Position numbers and translations under genes: made by a program. The notes beneath the pieces are model-generated. The model did not search any database, was not told where the DNA came from, and was given only the letters and a program-made list of their open reading frames with translations. Below are positions 46,524-53,315 of a stretch of 53,315 nt of DNA, in pieces; within the stretch, counting starts at the first letter, position 1, and each line of letters begins with the position of its first letter. Source of the stretch: Deltaproteobacteria bacterium (GTDB taxonomy: Archaea > Thermoplasmatota > Poseidoniia > Poseidoniales > Poseidoniaceae); assembly GCA_028344335.1 (NCBI GenBank), contig JAOMAZ010000009.1, forward strand, positions 1 through 53,315, in the 5' to 3' direction.

Positions 46524-47797
46524 GGGACATCTTTCTCTGTTACAACTTTACCATCATCTAAGATAATTATTTGTTTTGAAAGGCGTTTTGCTTGTAGTGA
46601 ATTATGAGTTGCAAGAAAAACCATTGCACCCCGGTTAAGATGATCTTGAACTAACCTTTCCATCATTTCAACATTTATCCCATCAAGGCTAGCTGTAAAT
46701 TCATCAAGAAGGAGGATATCAGGTTGGGAAGCAAGAGCACGGACCAATGCCAATCTTTGTTTTTCCCCTCCAGAGAGAGTTTTTGGGGATTTATTTTTTA
46801 GATTTTCCAAATTAACTTGTTTTAACCACCACATTGCCTCTTCACCCCCAACTCCAGCATGGCATATGTTTTGAAGGACTGAACCATGAAGAATAACGGG
46901 TTTTTGATGAACCATCATTATTTTTCCTTCAACCTTAATAGAATTAGAATCTATTAAACCCGCAATGTGTCTTAATAATGATGATTTTCCACTTCCCGAA
47001 GCACCAAGAACGGCACTACATTTTTCTAGAGAAAGTAAATTAATTTTGTTTAAAATTAATTTATTATCTACCTCCCAGTTTAGATTTTTTACAACAACAT
47101 TAGCAGAATATTTGTTAAAAATAGGGGCTTTTTCAGAATAGTTTTTTGAGCTAAATTTTTCTATTTCTAATTTCAAAGCTAATCCTGAAGCAAATAAAGC
47201 GATGAGGAGTAAAAGGCCACCACTAATTAAAGCAGAATCCAAATTACCTTGTTGTGTATCGAGTACAATACTAGTTGTCATAACCCTTGTTTTTCCAGCG
47301 ATATTTCCTCCTATTATCATCACTGCACCAACTTCTGCAACCGCTCTTCCAAAACCAACCAAAACTGCACTAATAATCCCCACCCTTGCCTCTTGCAATC
47401 TACTCAACATCATGTTTTTTGTTCCCAATAAACCATGAGTTTCCAATACTTCTTTTGGGATTTTATCAAATGCAGACCACGAAAGCCCCCAAACTAATGG
47501 CAAAATCAAAATCATTTGAGCGATTATCATTCCTTCGATAGTAAATAATAATTCAAGATCTCCAAAAGGTCCTTTACGAGAAAGAGCAAGATAAACAACA
47601 ACACCTACAACTACAGGTGGTAGGCCATAGAGAGTTCGAATCATAATTTTCAACCAATTAAAAGATTTAGATTGATGTTTTGAACACCATGATGCTAAAG
47701 GTAAACCAATCAACAATGCAAGTATGGTTGCACTCCCCGAGACGGCCAATGAGGTGAGGATGACAGTCATCGAATATATTCTACAAGGGGTTGGCAT
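46490..47797 (-). CDS. Fused tungstate ABC permease-ATPase (TupB-TupC)
   Basis: N-terminal permease (GFGRAVAEVGAVMIIGGNIAGKTRVMTTSI) followed in-frame by ABC ATPase (Walker [12 protein letters not shown], signature LSGGEKQRLALVRALA, Walker B ILLLDEFTASLD). Confidence 0.92.
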   Translation of the reverse strand: MPTPCRIYSMTVILTSLAVSGSATILALLIGLPLASWCSKHQSKSFNWLKIMIRTLYGLPPVVVGVVVYLALSRKGPFGDLELLFTIEGMIIAQMILILPLVWGLSWSAFDKIPKEVLETHGLLGTKNMMLSRLQEARVGIISAVLVGFGRAVAEVGAVMIIGGNIAGKTRVMTTSIVLDTQQGNLDSALISGGLLLLIALFASGLALKLEIEKFSSKNYSEKAPIFNKYSANVVVKNLNWEVDNKLILNKINLLSLEKCSAVLGASGSGKSSLLRHIAGLIDSNSIKVEGKIMMVHQKPVILHGSVLQNICHAGVGGEEAMWWLKQVNLENLKNKSPKTLSGGEKQRLALVRALASQPDILLLDEFTASLDGINVEMMERLVQDHLNRGAMVFLATHNSLQAKRLSKQIIILDDGKVVTEKDVPQSLLNGSWLG

Positions 47798-47858
47798 TTC
47801 ATCCTTAGTCTAATAGCGATAGGTCCATGACCTAGTGGCGCAAGGCCGGTTTGGTCGT

Positions 47859-49061
47859 ATGGAGTACTTTGTCTCACTCGAAAGAGCATTAGAATTAACC
47901 AAACAGGTTAGTGTACAGTTAGATGAGGAAGAAATTATTCTTGATAATGCCCATGGGCGCTATCTTTCAAGAAGTTTAGAGAGCAAGGTGGATGACCCAC
48001 CTTTTGATAATTCTAGTATGGATGGTTTCGCAGTACGCCATCTTGATACACTTTCCCCCCCAGTTCTTCTGGAAATAATAGGAACATCTCAAGCTGCTGC
48101 AATTTCTGAAGAACTAGTGGTAGGAAAAGGCCAAGCCGCTCAAATAATGACTGGTGCGCCAATCCCACCTGGTAGTGATGCAATAATTATGGTTGAGAAA
48201 ACAAAAACATCTTCGGATGGAGAATGGGTGGAAATATTAGCTGAAGCCAAACCAGGTTTTATTAGAAAAAAAGGGGAAAACTTGGAAAAGGGCGTGGAGG
48301 CACTACATGTGGGAAACAAGTTAACTCCTCAACATCTTGGCTTAGCAGCGACGATGGGCTATCCTCATATTCCAGTATACAAGAAATTGAAAGTAGCAAT
48401 AATATCTACTGGAGATGAATTGAAACAACCAGGAGAAGAACTTCAAAGAGGAGAAATTTACGAATCTAACTCCTTTGGTTTGGCTGGGCTTGTTAAGGAA
48501 TTAAATTGTATTCCAATTCGTTATCCTGCTTGTGCAGACTCATTGGATAAATTACGCAGTGCTCTTAATACCGCTGCTGCCGAATCAGATATCATTCTAA
48601 CTAGTGGAGGAGTTTCAATGGGTGAATGGGACTTAGTTAGAAAAATAATGGAAGAAGAAGGAGACATCCATTTTTGGAGAGTAAAGATTAGGCCAGGTTC
48701 ACCTCCAATTTTCGGAACTTGGAAAGGTACGCCAATTTTTGGTTTACCAGGAAATCCAGTTTCAAGTCATGTAGTGTTCAGGATGTTAACGCGACCATGG
48801 ATACTAGAGCAAATGGGGGTAGAAGGTCCTTATGAAACGATAGTTCCAGTCAAACTATTGGAGGACGTCAAGGCAACATCAGATTGCCATACTCTACGAC
48901 GGGTAACTATCTACAAATTAGATTCGGGAATGGTTGCCTCTATGAAAACCCACCAAGGTTCAGGTAATTTACATAGCTTAGTGGCTGCAAATGCACTAAC
49001 CTATCTTCCACCCGGTTCAACTGCGAAAGCAGGTGAAACCATCGATGTTATTCTATTGTGA
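47859..49061 (+). CDS. moeA: Molybdopterin molybdenumtransferase MoeA
   Basis: DDPPFDNSSMDGFAVR, QIMTGAPIPPGSDAIIMVE, ISTGDELKQPGEELQRGEIYESNSF, TSGGVSMGEWDLV, FGLPGNPVSSHVVF. Confidence 0.95.
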   Translation: MEYFVSLERALELTKQVSVQLDEEEIILDNAHGRYLSRSLESKVDDPPFDNSSMDGFAVRHLDTLSPPVLLEIIGTSQAAAISEELVVGKGQAAQIMTGAPIPPGSDAIIMVEKTKTSSDGEWVEILAEAKPGFIRKKGENLEKGVEALHVGNKLTPQHLGLAATMGYPHIPVYKKLKVAIISTGDELKQPGEELQRGEIYESNSFGLAGLVKELNCIPIRYPACADSLDKLRSALNTAAAESDIILTSGGVSMGEWDLVRKIMEEEGDIHFWRVKIRPGSPPIFGTWKGTPIFGLPGNPVSSHVVFRMLTRPWILEQMGVEGPYETIVPVKLLEDVKATSDCHTLRRVTIYKLDSGMVASMKTHQGSGNLHSLVAANALTYLPPGSTAKAGETIDVILL

Positions 49062-49957
49062 GTTGGCAGACGATGAACCCAAAATATGTTGTTGAAGAGG
49101 AAATGGAACTCCTTGATGCAATAACCAAAATCCATCCAGAATCGAGTATGCGAAAACTTCGACATATGTTAACTCAAAAGCGAGTTACAGTCGATAATAT
49201 GATGAAACAACAAGCCCGTTTAGTGGTTAAAGAAGGGATGAGTATTGAAATTCATCCCAAACCACAACAAGAAATTAAGAAGATGCAAGGAATAATTCAT
49301 GAAGACCGCGAAATCATTGTAGTTTCAAAACCAGCTGGAGTTTTAACCGTAGCAACAGATAAAATGGAAAGAGATACCTTACATTCACGAGTTTTAAATC
49401 ATTTACAGAGAAGTGATGATGATGCTTGGGGATATATTGTTCATCGCTTAGATAAAGATACAAGCGGGATAATAATTTTTGCAAAATCAGAAGAAAGTAA
49501 AAAACACCTCCAAGACCAATTTTCAGAACGTAAAGTCATGCGGTGGTATACGGCTATTGTAGAAGGTGAGCCTGAGGAAGACGAAGGGTCTGCAATTCAT
49601 TGGTTAATAGAAGATAAAAATCTACGTGTTTGGGTTGTTGATGAGGGTGCAAAAGGCGCAAGAGAAGCAGTTACTCACTGGTTTGTACTTGAAAGAAATG
49701 GCTTAACTTCGAAAATTGAATTAGATATTGAAACCGGTCGGAGACACCAGATTAGGGTGCAGATGGCAGAACTCGGGCATCCGCTCGTTGGTGATCCTAA
49801 ACATGGAGCTGAATTCGATCCAGGCCGTCTATTACTTCATGCTACATCACTGGAATTTGTTCATCCAAATGGAAAAACCATGACATTAATGTCAGCAATT
49901 CCACCTGAATTTAATCGTGCTTCAAAACTCGAAGAAGAGGTGGTGAAAAATGACTAA
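49058..49957 (+). CDS. RluA-family pseudouridine synthase
   Basis: [84 protein letters not shown]. Confidence 0.93.
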   Translation: MSWQTMNPKYVVEEEMELLDAITKIHPESSMRKLRHMLTQKRVTVDNMMKQQARLVVKEGMSIEIHPKPQQEIKKMQGIIHEDREIIVVSKPAGVLTVATDKMERDTLHSRVLNHLQRSDDDAWGYIVHRLDKDTSGIIIFAKSEESKKHLQDQFSERKVMRWYTAIVEGEPEEDEGSAIHWLIEDKNLRVWVVDEGAKGAREAVTHWFVLERNGLTSKIELDIETGRRHQIRVQMAELGHPLVGDPKHGAEFDPGRLLLHATSLEFVHPNGKTMTLMSAIPPEFNRASKLEEEVVKND

Positions 49958-52797
49958 TTCCACTGACCATGGTTGGATTAAAGTCAGGGGCGCAAGAACT
50001 CATAATTTGAGAAATGTTGATGTGGAACTTCCAAGGGGAAAGTTCGTAGTTATTTCTGGAGTTTCAGGCTCAGGAAAATCTAGTTTGGCCTTTGACACTC
50101 TCTATGCAGAAGGACAACGGCGTTATGTAGAGTCTCTTTCATCTTATGCGCGCCAATTTCTTGGACAGATGAAAAAAGCAGATTGCGACCAAATAGAAGG
50201 CCTATCCCCCCTCAATTTCTATTGATCAAAAACAAGGTTCTCACAATCCTCGTTCAACTGTAGCAACAGTTACTGAGATAATGGACTATCTACGTCTTTT
50301 ATGGGCGCGGATTGGTATTCCACATTGTCCAAGTTGCGGCAAAGAAGTAGCACGCCGAACAGTCCAAGAAATTGTTGATGATATGCTGTGGCGTTTTGAT
50401 GGTCAGGCTTGTAAAATTTGGGCTCCAGCAATCCGTAATAGGAAAGGAACACATGCAGATTTATTTTCACATTTAGTTGAACAGGGCTGGGTAAAAGGCA
50501 AGATTGACGGCCGGGAGGCCGATTTTGAAAACCCACCAGTACTTGAAAAAAACCTTCGGCACGATATTGATGTTCAAATGGATAGGATGAAAATAAATTC
50601 TTCAAATCGTCAAAGATTGACTGAAGCGGTAGAAGCAGCTCTCAAAGTTGGAGGGGGTGCAACAGCAATTGAACCTATAGATGAAGAAAGTAAAATACTT
50701 GCGTATAGTGAAGAATTTGCATGCCCTGTTCATGGTAGTTTTATGCCTGAAATGAGTCCACGAATTTTCTCTTTTAATAACCCACTTGGAGCATGCCCTG
50801 GGTGCCAAGGGCTTGGGGTTTCAAGGAGATTTAGTGAGGATTTACTAATCATCGAAGACTACTCTCTTTCAGAAGGCTGTATTCGCCCCTTTCGCCGCTC
50901 AATGTCACCAAGTTGGTATCGTAAAATGATGATTCAAGTCGCGGATTATTACGGAATTCCCACTGATATACCTTTTTCAGAATTGGATGATGATCAAAGA
51001 GATATCCAATTATATGGCTCCGGATCAACCATAATTGATTTTGAATTTAAGTCAGAAAAAGGCTCTGTTTATCGCATGCAACGGGCATGGGAAGGAGTAA
51101 TTCCAAGATTAACTAGAACATTTACAGAAACAAATTCTGAACGAACTAGGCACCGAATGATGGCCTTCATGACTGATGAAGATTGTCTAGAATGCAATGG
51201 AGAAAAACTCAACCCAGCAGCAAGAGGTGTTTTAGTAGCCGGTTGCGGACTCCCTAAATTATCTGCACTAACTGTTTCAGAAGCATTGGAACTAATTCAA
51301 GAATGGCGTAATATTCTTGACGAAAAATCACTTTTTATTGGCATAGATGTAATTAAAGAAATTGAAAGCCGCCTTTCATTCTTAAACGATGTAGGTCTAG
51401 ATTACCTCACTTTAGATAGACGAGCAAATACTTTGTCAGGTGGTGAAAGTCAGAGGATTAGATTGGCAACCCAAATTGGTACAAGATTAACCGGAGTCAT
51501 GTACGTGCTTGATGAACCTAGCATCGGCCTCCACCAAAGAGACAATGCGCGCCTCTTGGAAACATTACGAGAATTATCTGATTTAGGTAATACTTTGATA
51601 GTAGTTGAGCACGATGAAGAAACTTTACGACAAGCAGACTGGTTATGTGACCTCGGTCCAGGGGCTGGAATAGATGGGGGAAAAATTGTCGCTAATGGCT
51701 TACCAGAAGAAGTAATGGCCACTGAAGAAAGCATCACTGGCTCCTTTCTTTCAGGAAAAAGAAAAATCAAAATCCCCTCAATCCGGAAAGCCCCAGAAAA
51801 CGGCTCATTGAAGATAACCGGTGCTAAACACAACAACTTAGACAATATTGATGTAGAATTTCCCTTAGGTGTCATGACAGTTGTTTCTGGAGTATCAGGA
51901 AGTGGCAAATCAAGTTTGGTTTCAGGAATCCTAGCGCCCATTCTTTTGAGGGATTTGCATAAATCAGAAAAGAGCCCAGGAAAACATACAAAACTTTCAG
52001 GAATTGAAAACGTGGAAAAAGCAATTGTCATTAACCAATCACCAATTGGTAGAACCCCACGCTCAAATCCAGCAACATATACCAAATCTTTTGATGAAAT
52101 AAGGAGTATTTTTGCAACCACACCCCTTTCCAAAGAGCGAGGATATAAACCAGGACATTTTTCCTTCAATGTTCGAGGTGGACGTTGTGAATCATGTAAG
52201 GGAGCAGGTTCAATTAAATTAGAAATGAATTTTCTTCCAGATGTTTGGATGACCTGCGATATCTGTAAAGGAACAAGATATACAAGAGAAACTTTAGAAG
52301 TTGAGTGGAGAGGTAGAAACATCCATGATATTCTTGAAATGAATGTATCTCAAGCAGCTGAATTCTTCAAAAACCATCGCAAATTGTACCGAACCTTATC
52401 AACACTTGAAGATGTAGGATTAGGGTATATTCGCCTTGGTCAACCAGCAACCACACTTAGTGGAGGAGAAGCTCAAAGAGTGAAATTAGCAAGTGAATTA
52501 AAACGACCAGCCCACAAAAGAGCAGTCTATATTCTCGATGAGCCAACAACTGGTTTATCTCTTTCAGACGTAGAGCAATTAATCGAAGTATTATTGAGAT
52601 TAAGAGAAAAAGGGCATACTGTAATTGTCATAGAACACCACCTCGACGTCATAAAATCAGCAGACCACATCATTGACTTAGGGCCAGAAGGAGGAGCAGG
52701 AGGGGGAAAGGTTGTGGCAAAAGGAACCCCAGAACAAGTTGCAAAAGTCAAGTCAAGTTTTACAGGTCTTTACCTAAAAGACACCCTCAAAGTGTAG
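49950..52797 (+). CDS. uvrA: Excinuclease ABC subunit A, disrupted by a +1 frameshift in a C6 tract at 50206-50211
   Basis: N-part [61 protein letters not shown]...GLSP|; after the C6 the other frame reads [35 protein letters not shown]...; two LSGGE signatures, zinc-finger CxxC motifs. Confidence 0.95.
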
Positions 52798-52835
52798 CCG
52801 AAGCAATCATCTCTAATGCCTATTCTCGGTAAAAC

Positions 52836-53315
52836 ATGTCGGGCGATATTCAACCATTAGATGAAGAACTTCCAGATATTCTTTCAGACATTTTCAATAT
52901 TTCTGATTCGACCGATCTATTAGAGAAAAAACTCAAAAAAGTTCACGAAGAGGAACACCAAATTTTCAACTTTAATACAGGAACTGGTATTTGGATAAAC
53001 CGTCTTATGCCAATACCAGTAATTGCAGCGGGAATAATCTATCAACTTAATCCGAACCTATTAACTGTAGAACTACCTAATTCAACATTATCACTTATGC
53101 TCATTTTTATTTTAATGGGTCAAATACTTTGGCAATTATTACTTGCAAAAAGGGCACGAGGATTGAAATTAACTAGGGCCGGATTTGAAATTCAAGGAGT
53201 AATTGCAAGAAGAAAAGGTCAACCCTTCCAATCTTTAGAAGGATATGATGATGTTTCAAACACTCTCCTAAATGAACATTTACAAGCAATCTCACATAGG
53301 ATTTTTGGAATACTT
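52836..53315 (+). CDS. Hypothetical membrane protein, truncated at window end
   Basis: ATG at 52836: MSGDIQPLDEELPDILSDIFNISDSTDLLEKKLKKVHEEEHQIFNFNTGTGIWINRLMPIPVIAAGIIYQLNP...LSLMLIFILMGQILWQLLLAKRARGLKLTRAGFEIQG...; open to 53315. Confidence 0.7.
   Translation, partial: MSGDIQPLDEELPDILSDIFNISDSTDLLEKKLKKVHEEEHQIFNFNTGTGIWINRLMPIPVIAAGIIYQLNPNLLTVELPNSTLSLMLIFILMGQILWQLLLAKRARGLKLTRAGFEIQGVIARRKGQPFQSLEGYDDVSNTLLNEHLQAISHRIFGIL

Noticed and set aside
51450-52322. 290-aa minus-strand ORF inside uvrA
   Set aside because: Antisense shadow ORF over conserved UvrA coding sequence; no recognisable motifs.

Overview
This 53.3 kb window is a gene-dense, archaeal-type chromosome segment. The gene content (GGGP synthase, RFC small subunit, Dph5, Rpo12, rpl18a/LX - prefoldin - FtsY, Trm5/TYW2-like methyltransferase, beta-CASP nuclease) mixed with bacterial-like genes (UvrA, RluA-type pseudouridine synthase, PlsC-like acyltransferase) suggests a Marine Group II/III-like (Poseidoniales-like) euryarchaeon. 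That placement is inference; no database was searched. I called about 45 CDS, two tRNAs (Arg-CCU, Asp-GUC), one strong hairpin and one long direct repeat. Main points for follow-up: (1) a ~2.7 kb mini-island (methyltransferase-like, SAP+FemAB-like acyltransferase, sulfotransferase, a decayed ORF) bounded by an exact 86-bp direct repeat that duplicates the divergent start region between an SDR gene and an epimerase gene; (2) an actin/MreB/MamK-like ATPase next to a long coiled-coil protein; (3) a eukaryote (URA3)-like OMP decarboxylase; (4) a PlsC-like acyltransferase in the same window as archaeal GGGP synthase; (5) a fused TupB-TupC tungstate permease/ATPase convergent and overlapping with tupA; (6) an in-frame TAA splitting prefoldin alpha and a C6-tract frameshift splitting uvrA; (7) a membrane-tailed receiver-like protein lacking the phosphoacceptor Asp; (8) small proteins missed by the ORF track, and a 12-bp-stem hairpin overlapping the aquaporin start codon. 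No transposase, integrase, CRISPR array or rRNA was seen.
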